Positions 30,717 to 40,257 of a DNA stretch of 64,000 nucleotides are shown here, in pieces. Source of the DNA: Thermoplasmatota archaeon (lineage in GTDB: Archaea > Thermoplasmatota > Thermoplasmata > Thermoplasmatales > Thermoplasmataceae); contig JAMCUL010000019.1 in NCBI GenBank assembly GCA_023381355.1, positions 1 through 64,000 of the forward strand. Reading direction: 5' to 3'. The notes below the pieces were generated by a model, which saw only the letters and a list, made by a program, of their open reading frames with translations, had not been told where the DNA came from and did no database searches. The translations under genes and the position numbers were made by a program. Within the stretch, counting starts at the first letter, position 1. Each line of letters opens with the position of its first letter.

Positions 30717-31316
30717 ATGGGAAATGAACTATTAATTGCGGAAGAGGAGTACCAGAAATCAGGTGTTCACATCGGAACCCAGGTCAAGACACATGATATG
30801 GTCAAATACATATTCAAGATAAGAAATGATGGTCTTTACCTTCTGGATATAAACGCAACAGATTCAATGCTCAGAACTGCTGGAAAGATGCTGGCAAGAA
30901 TACCATACGAGCAGATACTTGTTGTTGCCCAGAGACAGTATGCATTCAGGCCAGTAACGAAGTTTTCTGAAGTTATTGGATCGAAGGCCATTGTCGGAAG
31001 GTTCATACCCGGGACACTCACAAACCACCAGCTTCCGACATATACTGAAACCAAGGCCATAGTTGTTACAGATCCACTTGCCGATACACAGGTCATGAAG
31101 GAGGCGAAAAATGTTGGAGTTCCAATAATTGCATTATGCGATGCAAACAACAAGACTGATTTTGTAGACCTCATAATACCAAGTAACAACAAGGGAAGGA
31201 GATCGCTTGCACTTGTTTACTGGATACTTGCAAGGGAAATACTGAAGAACAGGGGCCAGATAAACAACTACGAGGATTTTAAGTATACAATTGAGGACTT
31301 CGAATCTCAGATATGA
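30717..31316 (+). CDS. rpsB: 30S ribosomal protein uS2
   Basis: 'SGVHIGTQVKTHDM', 'RFIPGTLTNHQLPTYTETKAIVVTDPLADTQVMKEA'. Confidence 0.96.
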   Translation: MGNELLIAEEEYQKSGVHIGTQVKTHDMVKYIFKIRNDGLYLLDINATDSMLRTAGKMLARIPYEQILVVAQRQYAFRPVTKFSEVIGSKAIVGRFIPGTLTNHQLPTYTETKAIVVTDPLADTQVMKEAKNVGVPIIALCDANNKTDFVDLIIPSNNKGRRSLALVYWILAREILKNRGQINNYEDFKYTIEDFESQI

Positions 31317-32284
31317 TTTGAGGAATTGAACTCACCAATATTTTTAATTCTTCTTATTTCCACATATACAGGCTTTCCATCCATAATGGAGGCGAATATC
31401 ATGCTCTTCTTAACAGCCCCTGCCACCCTGACAGCGCGGCTCACCTCGTACCATTCCATTTTCTTTCCTGCCACGTGAATCAGGTATTCGGAATGATTCT
31501 CTATGCTGTCTTCATAAGCACGGAACGTACAACCATACTTGAATCCTGTCTTGACAATCATTCCATTCTGTACAAGGTTCCGGTAAATCAGGCTTACGTT
31601 CTCCTCAGACTCCGGGTTAGTAAGGATTGAAAATTCCTGTTCTGACAGAAATGAGACAGATCCCACCCTGTCACCCATCCACGCTGGGATGTCTTCCTGT
31701 CTCGCCAGACCTCTCTTTCCAATTTTTACAATATCCCGGGGTGTTTTTTCCTCTGTTATATTTTTCCCGTGCAGGTCAGCCGCATTGAGCCGGTAATAAG
31801 TCACATCCCCGTCATCATCCACTGAGGCAACGTTCTTTCCCAGCATCTCGTGCAGCCATGCAAAGGTGATGCTTTCCTTTTCCCTGACTGGAACCACCCT
31901 TCTTATCACAGACTGTTTCTCATTCTTTCTCACGACGTTGAAAAAGTCCGGATCAATGGAGATTTTTGTTCCTTCTTCCTTAAGCTCCAGATATACCTTG
32001 AGTTTGTGTATATCCTCCTCACCAATCAGGTTTGAAATCAAGGAGACCTCGGATTTCAGTGCTCCATTGAATGGCTCTATCCTCCTTCTGAGGTAAAGGT
32101 ATATCGCCTCATATGGCTTCAGAATGAGGTTCCTTCCATCAACGGTTCCCATTGAATACTTGTTGTGAATGAAAATCGCACTCTTGTCCCCATTGATTTC
32201 AAATGCCATACTGTTACAGATGGCTACGTGCTTTGCATTAGAATTTTCCATTTTTCCTTTCCAGAAGCCTGATGACGATATCAT
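31307..32284 (-). CDS. Conserved protein of unknown function, partner of adjacent small GTPase
   Basis: Complete ORF overlapping the 3' end of the GTPase gene; no recognised motif. Confidence 0.7.
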   Translation of the reverse strand: MISSSGFWKGKMENSNAKHVAICNSMAFEINGDKSAIFIHNKYSMGTVDGRNLILKPYEAIYLYLRRRIEPFNGALKSEVSLISNLIGEEDIHKLKVYLELKEEGTKISIDPDFFNVVRKNEKQSVIRRVVPVREKESITFAWLHEMLGKNVASVDDDGDVTYYRLNAADLHGKNITEEKTPRDIVKIGKRGLARQEDIPAWMGDRVGSVSFLSEQEFSILTNPESEENVSLIYRNLVQNGMIVKTGFKYGCTFRAYEDSIENHSEYLIHVAGKKMEWYEVSRAVRVAGAVKKSMIFASIMDGKPVYVEIRRIKNIGEFNSSNHI

Positions 32285-32756
32285 CAGTCATCTTTTTCAC
32301 GGTATCCGGGATCCTGGAAGAAACCATGTATACAGGAACATTGTACTCTTTTGAAAGTGGCTCAAGATCCTCCTGCCATGTCACAGCCTCATATTTCCTG
32401 TCAATTTTAGTGGCAGATATAACCATTAAGGGCTTTCTATCGAGAATTGATACAAATTTTATAAATTTATGTATCTCCTTTTCGTTGAGTTCCTTCGTGA
32501 CGTCCGCAACAATAATGATAACGCTGGAACCAGACATGATCTTCTCATTCTCAACAAACCCGTCTATTTCCTGGATAATGAACTCACTTTCAACCTGCTT
32601 CCCGTCATAATTAACTGAGATTTTTTTCCTTAGCAGTCCCTTATTGCCAAAGTTTCCGTTATCACTGTCGTAGACTATTCTTGAAATTAAAGAACTTTTG
32701 CCGGATCCAGAGGTACCCACTACGCTTACCTTCCATATAAACCGGCTGGAAATCAT
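32238..32756 (-). CDS. Small Ras/Rab-like P-loop GTPase
   Basis: G1 'VVGTSGSGKSSLI', 'FIIQEIDGF' switch II-like region, 'ISATKID' (NKxD-like). Confidence 0.75.
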   Translation of the reverse strand: MISSRFIWKVSVVGTSGSGKSSLISRIVYDSDNGNFGNKGLLRKKISVNYDGKQVESEFIIQEIDGFVENEKIMSGSSVIIIVADVTKELNEKEIHKFIKFVSILDRKPLMVISATKIDRKYEAVTWQEDLEPLSKEYNVPVYMVSSRIPDTVKKMTDDIVIRLLERKNGKF

Positions 32757-32865
32757 GGGTCACGATTTTTTACTCAATTATAATATTTTTCCTTTCGGCA
32801 AAAAAATGCCGGAAAAAATTGGATCGGTTTATCGGCAAGGTATATAACTATGGATATGTTTATTT

Positions 32866-34092
32866 TTGAACTGTAATTGTAGAGGCATGAAATTCAACTT
32901 TTCTGAAAGCGTGAACAGGATGAAAACCTCAGAGATCAGGGAGCTTAACAAGATGGCATCAACGCCCGGGCTCATTTCTCTTGGTGGGGGAATGCCAAGC
33001 CCTGAAACCTTTCCAAAAAAGGATCTCGAGGAGATAATGGATTACGTAATGGAGAACTTTGCTGATCTCGCACTCCAGTATGGTAACACCCTGGGAAATG
33101 ACGGGGCCAGAGAGGTCATCTCAGGAATGCTGAGGAAGACTGAAGGTATTGATACAGCAATGAAGAATATCATAATAAACTCCGGCTCCCAGCAGGGATT
33201 ATACGAACTGGCCACTGTTCTTGCAAATCCCGGTGACACGGTAATCACGGAGGAACCAACCTATGTAGGTGCAGTTTCAGCTTTTTCTGCAAACATGCTG
33301 AGGATGGAAGGCATTGAAATGGACCATCAGGGGATGATAGTTGAAAAACTGGAAGAGAAGATTAAAAAGTTGATAGGAGAGGGAAGAAACCCCAGATTTA
33401 TCTATGTGATTCCAACATTCCAGAATCCTACAGGATATACAATGCCTGAGGAAAGAAGGAGGGTACTCATAGAGATTTCAGAAAAATACAACATACCTCT
33501 TGTCGAGGATAATCCATATGGACAACTGCGGTATTATGGGAAGCCGGTTAATTCCATAAGATCGATGAGGGGAGGGGAAAACACCATCTATCTGGGCACT
33601 TTCTCGAAGGTAATGACACCGGGTCTGAGACTCGGTTACACTGTTGCTCCTGATGAGGTAATGGAGAAGTTCAACCTGATCAAACAGGCTCTGGACCTTG
33701 CCACAAATTCATTTTCTCAATATGTTGCACTCGAATATGTCAGGAGAGGAGTGATCTACAGCCAGATTGAGGAAAACAAGAAAATATACAGGGTAAAGCG
33801 TGACAGGATTGTATCTGCACTTAAGGAGAATATGGACGGAATGGCAACGTGGTCAGAGCCGGAGGGTGGTATGTTCGTCTGGGCAACCCTGAAGGGGGAC
33901 ATTGATACGCGGATGATGAGGGAGAGTGCATTTAAGAATGGCGTTGCCTATGTCAGTGGACAGGCCTTCACGACAAATGGCACCCAGAGAAGTAGTATGA
34001 GGCTCAATTTCACATTTGGGACTCCCGATCAACTTGAGGAAGGAATAAAGAGAATAAGGAAGACGGTGGATAGTTACATTGGAAAGAAATAA
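32866..34092 (+). CDS. PLP-dependent aminotransferase, class I/II (2-aminoadipate/LysN-like); start probably 32887
   Basis: 'LISLGGGMPSPETFP', 'IYVIPTFQNPTGYTM', 'YLGTFSKVMTPGLRLGY'. Confidence 0.92.
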   Translation: MNCNCRGMKFNFSESVNRMKTSEIRELNKMASTPGLISLGGGMPSPETFPKKDLEEIMDYVMENFADLALQYGNTLGNDGAREVISGMLRKTEGIDTAMKNIIINSGSQQGLYELATVLANPGDTVITEEPTYVGAVSAFSANMLRMEGIEMDHQGMIVEKLEEKIKKLIGEGRNPRFIYVIPTFQNPTGYTMPEERRRVLIEISEKYNIPLVEDNPYGQLRYYGKPVNSIRSMRGGENTIYLGTFSKVMTPGLRLGYTVAPDEVMEKFNLIKQALDLATNSFSQYVALEYVRRGVIYSQIEENKKIYRVKRDRIVSALKENMDGMATWSEPEGGMFVWATLKGDIDTRMMRESAFKNGVAYVSGQAFTTNGTQRSSMRLNFTFGTPDQLEEGIKRIRKTVDSYIGKK

Positions 34093-35002
34093 GATAACCA
34101 TAGTGGCGGGATCATTCGGCCATTTCCATAAGGGCCACAGGAAGCTGTTGCAGGCCGCAGTTGATACGGGAAATTATGTGATCGTAGGATTGACCTCTGA
34201 TACATATGGAAAGATTACAAAGCATTACGACTTCCCTGATTTCCCTACAAGGAAGCAGCGGATTGATTCATTCCTCAGGGAAAAGAAATGTGGTTATGAG
34301 ATAAGGGAACTGAAAGACAACACCGGGGATTCAACGAATAATCCCGATTATGACACGATTGTTGTTTCAAGGGAGACGGAGAAAAATGGGCGGATCATTA
34401 ATGAGAAGAGAAGGAAGAATGGGCTAAGGGAAATGAAAATTATTCCTGTGGATCTTGAGATGGCCGAGGATTTTTTTCCAATAAGTTCCAGGAGGATTGA
34501 AAGTGGGGAGATCGATGAGGATGGAAGGAGGCTTGAACCCGTAAAGATATCAGTAAGGACAAACATCAATATTGGCCAGAATTTGGTGGTGGGAATTCTC
34601 AGCAATGCATATCAGAATGCCCGTCTTGATGTAAAATATGAACATGACGAAAATACAGATGATCTTAGACCGGAGGAGTTTATAAGGGATCGGGATTTCG
34701 CCTTTGCAATATTATGCGATGTATCATATGATTATGAGTCAACGTTTCACCTGTTAAGGGTCAAATGTACTGCTCTCGACAGATATGGGGTTACGACGGT
34801 TGGGTACGGTCCCTCAAAGATTATCAGCGATGTGGTTTATCATCAATATGTAAGAGGTGACGGCATGAGGGAGGAAATATTCATAGAAAACGATGGTAAT
34901 GCACTCAGCAACATGGTATCGCAATCATTCCAGATGTCACTGGAACCCAGAAAAAGGCCATGGGATTATGACATGATGGACTATTTCCAGGAACAGCCCT
35001 AG
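34079..35002 (+). CDS. coaD: Archaeal phosphopantetheine adenylyltransferase with extra C-terminal domain
   Basis: 'VAGSFGHFHKGHRKLLQAA', 'PDYDTIVVSRETEKNGRIINEKRRKNG', 'ISSRRIESGEID'; about 150 aa additional C-terminal domain; TTG start. Confidence 0.87.
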   Translation: MERNKITIVAGSFGHFHKGHRKLLQAAVDTGNYVIVGLTSDTYGKITKHYDFPDFPTRKQRIDSFLREKKCGYEIRELKDNTGDSTNNPDYDTIVVSRETEKNGRIINEKRRKNGLREMKIIPVDLEMAEDFFPISSRRIESGEIDEDGRRLEPVKISVRTNINIGQNLVVGILSNAYQNARLDVKYEHDENTDDLRPEEFIRDRDFAFAILCDVSYDYESTFHLLRVKCTALDRYGVTTVGYGPSKIISDVVYHQYVRGDGMREEIFIENDGNALSNMVSQSFQMSLEPRKRPWDYDMMDYFQEQP

Positions 35003-35367
35003 GACTTTTTCCGGAAAAGTTCAATTATCACCGCAATTAACCAGAAGAACAGGATGACCACCGGAACGGATGCCGCGAAGGACGCAAGGAGGATGTAGTA
35101 GCTGGTCCCGAGAGATCCACTGCTGAAAACAGGAAAAAAAGTGTTCATTCTTATTCCCATGTTCATTATGTATTGAAGCCCCCCATGCCCTTCGGAGATT
35201 CCGTATAAATTGAATGTGCTGTTGTGGATAGCCGAATATACAGCACTGTCTGGAATCATGCTGCTCGATCCACTCATCCGGTATTTTATGAAATTGCTAT
35301 GAGACATAATAACGAGAGTTGATGCAGCCACGAAAGTGATGAGCATGATGATTTTCTGAAACTTCAT
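34999..35367 (-). CDS. Small membrane protein, two TM segments
   Basis: Hydrophobic segments at N- and C-termini. Confidence 0.55.
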   Translation of the reverse strand: MKFQKIIMLITFVAASTLVIMSHSNFIKYRMSGSSSMIPDSAVYSAIHNSTFNLYGISEGHGGLQYIMNMGIRMNTFFPVFSSGSLGTSYYILLASFAASVPVVILFFWLIAVIIELFRKKS

Positions 35368-35513
35368 CGCTGTGAACCATGTATATCTCGAATAAATATT
35401 TAGCTGAGACAGAAGTTATGCGAATCTCACTGCCAAACCCATTTCACATTCCATCGCATAAAATGATCAGATTCAGGTAACAATAGACATATAAACCTGT
35501 TTGAAATGTTAAA

Positions 35514-35819
35514 ATGATAATGATGGTAACCAAGGAAGAAATACTCGAGGAATTGAAGATTGTGGAGGACCCTGAAATAGGGATGGATGTTGTGAATCTG
35601 GGACTCATATACGATGTCCAGATTGATGGCGACAAGGTATACATAAAAATGACAATGACGGCTCCTACCTGCCCTGTCACACCCTGGATCCTATCTGAGG
35701 TTCAGAAAATAGTCGAGAATATGGCAGGAGTGGAAATGGCTGATGTAGAACTGGTCTGGGAGCCTCCATGGAAACCTGACAGGATGTCTGATGTAGCCCG
35801 TGAAGCACTGAACATGTGA
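35514..35819 (+). CDS. DUF59/MIP18-like (PaaD/SufT-type) protein
   Basis: 'EELKIVEDPEIGMDVVNLGLIYDVQIDGDKVYIKMTMTAPTCPV', 'VELVWEPPWKPDRMS'. Confidence 0.93.
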   Translation: MIMMVTKEEILEELKIVEDPEIGMDVVNLGLIYDVQIDGDKVYIKMTMTAPTCPVTPWILSEVQKIVENMAGVEMADVELVWEPPWKPDRMSDVAREALNM

Positions 35820-35916
35820 AGAAATCTTCCTGGCTATATTGACAAAAACACAAATTTATTCCAAAGAGCTGCTATATAATTTATGTGTATGAAATTTCTC
35901 ACCAAAAAGTGTAGTC

Positions 35917-35938
35917 TTTATATATAGTTTAAATATAG
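35917..35938 (+). promoter_or_regulatory. TATA-box-like elements upstream of tbp
   Basis: 'tttatatatagtttaaatatag', two overlapping TATA-like boxes about 15-35 nt upstream of the tbp ATG. Confidence 0.45.
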
Positions 35939-35952
35939 CAGTTTAGGTTTTT

Positions 35953-36507
35953 ATGAGTGAGAGAGAAAAAATCAACATCGAAAACATTGTAGCCTCGACA
36001 TCACTTGCTGAGCATCTTGATCTCAGCAAAATTGCACTTGCCCTTGAGGGATCGGAGTATGAACCGGAGCAATTCCCTGGCCTTATATATAGGCTGCACG
36101 AACCCAAAACTGCAGTATTGATATTCAGAAGCGGAAAAGTCAACTGTACCGGTGCAAAGAACCTGGCCAATGTGAGGCTTACGATTCAAACCATAATCGG
36201 GAAACTCAAGAAGGCAGGAATAGAGGTTTATGATGACCCAGACATTGTTGTTCAGAACATAGTTGCTGTATATGACCTGGAGTCAGATCTCAACCTGACA
36301 CAGATAGCAATGTCACTTGGACTTGAAAATGTTGAGTATGAGCCTGAACAGTTTCCAGGCCTTGTTTACAGGGTAGAAGAGCCAAAGGTGGTACTCCTTC
36401 TCTTTGGATCCGGGAAGGTGGTCTGCACTGGGGCAAAGGAAGAAAGCGAGATAGAACAGGCAGTCATTAAAGTAAAGAAAGAACTGCAGAAAGTTGGGCT
36501 TATTTAA
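35953..36507 (+). CDS. tbp: TATA-box-binding protein
   Basis: Two imperfect repeats 'EPEQFPGLIYRLHEPKTAVLIFRSGKVNCTGAK' / 'EPEQFPGLVYRVEEPKVVLLLFGSGKVVCTGAK'. Confidence 0.98.
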   Translation: MSEREKINIENIVASTSLAEHLDLSKIALALEGSEYEPEQFPGLIYRLHEPKTAVLIFRSGKVNCTGAKNLANVRLTIQTIIGKLKKAGIEVYDDPDIVVQNIVAVYDLESDLNLTQIAMSLGLENVEYEPEQFPGLVYRVEEPKVVLLLFGSGKVVCTGAKEESEIEQAVIKVKKELQKVGLI

Positions 36508-37697
36508 GTCTCAACGTTTATTCCCCGGAATATCTGATCGAGAAGTGCTGTTGCATAAATTCCCTTTCCCAGCGTGAATTCAAGTATCTTCGATTCAGTT
36601 ATTCTCATGTCGACTGGAATGAAGCGAATTCCCCGGTAACTCCCGGTTGAACTCATCTCCCGCTTTTCCTCTATTTCAAATGAATTGAAAGAAATCCCCT
36701 CTCTTTCCATCAAGGATTCCATTATTTCGCCGGGGACTCCTTTCTGTTTCACGGTTTCTGTTCCTATGAGTGGAGCCAGTACAGATACTTTCCCTTCTTC
36801 TGAAAGTTTTCTGATCCTCTCAATGTTGAATGAATCTACTGGAATCAATTTGTTCTCATCAATATTCCAGTACTGATCCACAGGTGAAACTATATCGCCG
36901 CAAACCACCTGGGATGGATTCCCTATCCTGCTCTTCCGCTCATTCAGTATCTGATTGAAAATATATGACTGGTATGCATGGACAAACATAATTTTCAGGC
37001 TTCTGGGAAGTGCGTCAAACGAATCCTTATATGATTTTCCAGAGACAAGCTCATACATCATCGCCCTTTCGAACTGGAGATGCTCGGGAAATTCCTTCAG
37101 GGCTTTCTGGAAGTCCCATCCTTCAAGAAGGTCAATCCTGTACTGATCATGGTCTATTTCTGGATCAGCAAGATACTCCTTTACAGCGGATTCAAAGCCC
37201 TCCTTTATCAGCTTCTCCCCTACCCTGTGCGTGTTGTACCGTATGCTCCCGAATCTCTGAATCCCGAAATAATTCCAGAATCCTCCATTCTGAATGATCT
37301 GTTCGAATCCTTCCCTGATTTCATCCGCACTGCTTCCCGTGTCCACCCTTATTGAGAAATGATTTCCCGTCAGATCACCCAGGTTAATGAGAGCGCTGCT
37401 TCTGAATCTTTCCAGAATTTCGCAGTCCCTGACGTTGATTCGATCCGGAATTCTTTCAGCGTTTACACAGAAATACTGAGTTGTTACCGCCCTCTTGTCC
37501 TTCGTGCCTGCATAAGTAATCCTCTTCCTGCTTATGCCGATATACCTTGCCAGTTCAGACAAAAAGTGATTCGTTTCCCAGTTGGTCAGCCTTATTTTCA
37601 GGATTGTATATTTCCCGTCCGAGTCCTCCATGATCTTATTGGAAACCTCATATACCTGGAAATCACCAGGTTCCATCTTTATTGTGTAACTGGTCAT
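36504..37697 (-). CDS. truD: tRNA pseudouridine(13) synthase TruD
   Basis: 'RKRITYAGTKDKRAVTTQYF', 'GGFWNYFGIQRFGSIRYNTHRVG', 'MMYELVSGKSYKDSF'. Confidence 0.94.
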   Translation of the reverse strand: MTSYTIKMEPGDFQVYEVSNKIMEDSDGKYTILKIRLTNWETNHFLSELARYIGISRKRITYAGTKDKRAVTTQYFCVNAERIPDRINVRDCEILERFRSSALINLGDLTGNHFSIRVDTGSSADEIREGFEQIIQNGGFWNYFGIQRFGSIRYNTHRVGEKLIKEGFESAVKEYLADPEIDHDQYRIDLLEGWDFQKALKEFPEHLQFERAMMYELVSGKSYKDSFDALPRSLKIMFVHAYQSYIFNQILNERKSRIGNPSQVVCGDIVSPVDQYWNIDENKLIPVDSFNIERIRKLSEEGKVSVLAPLIGTETVKQKGVPGEIMESLMEREGISFNSFEIEEKREMSSTGSYRGIRFIPVDMRITESKILEFTLGKGIYATALLDQIFRGINVET

Positions 37698-37700
37698 CCC

Positions 37701-38810
37701 TCACACGTATGACTTTATGATCTGGTATCTGTTATCTCTCTCTACCGGGAACATGCCTATTCCCTTCAGTGCCCGTATTATTGTCTCCTTCCTCAGATTT
37801 CCAACCATTTTTCCTGTTGCAGGAATCACCTTTTCATCATAGATCGTTCCACCCCAGTCATTGGCCCCGAAGTATATGGACATCTGTCCCATTTCAACAC
37901 CATTCGTAAGCCAGGATGACTGGATTATGGGCAGGCGCTGGTTAAGCACGATTCTGGAGATTGCTATATTTCTCAGGACTTCCTCTCCACCAACCCTTCT
38001 TGTTACAAGGCCTTCTTTTTCCAGCTTTGTATTTCCGGGCTCAAAATTCCATGGAGTGAATGAGAGAAAACCGTTGTACTTCTTTTGAAGTTTTAATAGG
38101 GCAAGCAGATGGTCAGCCCTGTGGTATGCATTTTCCACATGGCCGAACATCATTGTTGCGCTTGTCCTTATCCCGAGACTGTGTGCTGTCTCCATTACAT
38201 CAAGCCACTGCTGCCCACTATTTAATGGCCTTCCCAGGACTTTCCTGACATCACTGGAAAATATTTCAGCTCCTGCCCCCGGGATTGTTTCAAGACCGCT
38301 TTCCCTGAGTGAGATGAGGACATCCTTTACGCTTGTCTTTTCCTTCCTCGCAATGAAGGAGATCTCTGATGTTGAGAGCCCATTGATCCCCACACCCGGG
38401 ACATTCTCCTTTATTTTCCTGAACATGTCTGTATAATATTCCAGCGGAAGGTCAGGGTTCACACCTCCCTGGATAAGAAGCTGTTTTATCCCGTACAGGG
38501 AATCAAATTGCTTGAGCCTTTCAACAACCTGATCGGCGGTCATTGTATAGGAATCGTCTTCCTTCCCTGTTCTGTAAAATGCGCAGAAATTACATCTTAC
38601 ATTGCATATATTTGTGTAATTGAGGATCATGTTTGACACAAAACTTACCTGCCTTCCCGTGATGTGATCGGTCAGGATACGGGCTACATAGCCAAGTTTC
38701 TTGATATCAACCTCATTATACATATAAGCAATTTCATCCCGGTTTAATTCATCGCCCTTTCTTGCCTTCTGCATAATGTCGATCATGGGATCCTGTACGT
38801 TGATCATCAT
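37701..38810 (-). CDS. mqnC: Cyclic dehypoxanthinyl futalosine synthase (radical SAM)
   Basis: 'NICNVRCNFCAFYR' (CxxxCxxC), 'IKQLLIQGGVNPDLPLEYYTDMFRKIK', 'TIPGAGAEIFSSDVR', 'FTPWNFEPGNT'. Confidence 0.87.
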   Translation of the reverse strand: MMINVQDPMIDIMQKARKGDELNRDEIAYMYNEVDIKKLGYVARILTDHITGRQVSFVSNMILNYTNICNVRCNFCAFYRTGKEDDSYTMTADQVVERLKQFDSLYGIKQLLIQGGVNPDLPLEYYTDMFRKIKENVPGVGINGLSTSEISFIARKEKTSVKDVLISLRESGLETIPGAGAEIFSSDVRKVLGRPLNSGQQWLDVMETAHSLGIRTSATMMFGHVENAYHRADHLLALLKLQKKYNGFLSFTPWNFEPGNTKLEKEGLVTRRVGGEEVLRNIAISRIVLNQRLPIIQSSWLTNGVEMGQMSIYFGANDWGGTIYDEKVIPATGKMVGNLRKETIIRALKGIGMFPVERDNRYQIIKSYV

Positions 38811-39147
38811 AGCTTACTGATTCTATATTAATAGATAAACAATTGTTATTTTTCCCTGCACATCTGCCACTCTGAAAAATCACCGATACCTGCCCCCGGT
38901 ACTGAACCCTGAATGTGACATGAGAATTCCAATAGACTCCCCTGCGTGCTCCTGCGGAGATAACAGATGTATGAACCATTCAGAAGTGGAGGGAATGCCG
39001 GGTTTATTAGATCCTGACTTACACCTCCGATAAAAATTCCCCTGAAAGTCGCACAGAAACTCCCTGAAATTGCATTGAATACTTATTGCCTGAAGGAAAA
39101 CTTCAAATTCCAAAAAACATTATAATTAAAGGTATGATACCTTATAC

Positions 39148-40257
39148 ATGATTAATTCTTATTCAACAGACTACTGGAAAGCGTTATCAACAGGCGATCA
39201 CCGATTCACAATGAAGGAAGCAATGGAGATGCTGGATACATTTGATGTACATGAGATCATGGCGCTTGCAGATTCTCTAACCGATTATGAGATCGGGAAC
39301 AGGGTTACTTTTGCTGTTTCATATAACATAAATTACAGTAATTACTGTGCAGCAAGCTGTCCTATTTGTGCGTTCTATGTGCCGGCTAAAATAAGGGGTA
39401 AGACTGACAGGGGTTACGAGCTAAGTGTTGATGACATCAAGAAGGAGCTTCAAAAGGCCAGGATGTACAACCCTACTGAGATCCACATAGTGGGAGGCTT
39501 TAATCCGTATCTTCCCATTGAGTATTATGAAACGCTATTTTCAACTGTCAGGAAGTATATGCCTGAAAGTACTCTTAAGGCTCTTACCATCCCTGAAATT
39601 GATTTTATTGCGAGGACAACAGGTAATTCACTAAGGGAGACTGTTGAAAGGTTCCACAGGGCTGGTATGGAGGCACATACAGGTGGAGGAGCGGAAATCT
39701 TCGATGCAGAAGTCAGGAAGATAATCACAACGCCTGAGAAGATCAGCGGGGAGAAATGGCTTGAAGATGCCAGGATTATTCACTCCATGGGGATTAAGGG
39801 AAACTCAACAATGACCTATGGACACGTAGAGAAGTGGAACCATATCATAGATCATATGCTCAGGCTTCGTGACCTTGAATCGGAAGTGCCTGGATTCCTT
39901 TCATTCATTCCCCTGAAATACAGTCCCGAGAACACTCCTCTCATGAAAATGGGGAAGGTAAGCGGCCCCTGCTCTGGTGAAAAGGACCTGAAGGTTATAG
40001 CACTGGCAAGGATACTGATGGGTCACCAGATAAAGAACATAAGTGTTTACTGGGTTGCAATTGGCAAGGGTGTTGCCCAGATGGCGCTGACAGGAGGAGG
40101 GAATGACCTGGTTGGCACAGCAGCAAGTGAAAAGATATTTGGTGCCACCAACAGGAAGGAGCAGACAAGTGTCGAGGAACTGAGCGCAATGATAAATGAG
40201 ATTGGAAAGGTTCCGGCTAAGAGGGATACATTCTACAATATAAGGGGATACTTTTGA
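39148..40257 (+). CDS. mqnE: Aminofutalosine synthase (radical SAM)
   Basis: 'NYSNYCAASCPICAFY', 'PTEIHIVGGFNPYLPIEYYETLF', 'AHTGGGAEIFDAEVR', 'MTYGHVEKWNH'. Confidence 0.88.
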   Translation: MINSYSTDYWKALSTGDHRFTMKEAMEMLDTFDVHEIMALADSLTDYEIGNRVTFAVSYNINYSNYCAASCPICAFYVPAKIRGKTDRGYELSVDDIKKELQKARMYNPTEIHIVGGFNPYLPIEYYETLFSTVRKYMPESTLKALTIPEIDFIARTTGNSLRETVERFHRAGMEAHTGGGAEIFDAEVRKIITTPEKISGEKWLEDARIIHSMGIKGNSTMTYGHVEKWNHIIDHMLRLRDLESEVPGFLSFIPLKYSPENTPLMKMGKVSGPCSGEKDLKVIALARILMGHQIKNISVYWVAIGKGVAQMALTGGGNDLVGTAASEKIFGATNRKEQTSVEELSAMINEIGKVPAKRDTFYNIRGYF

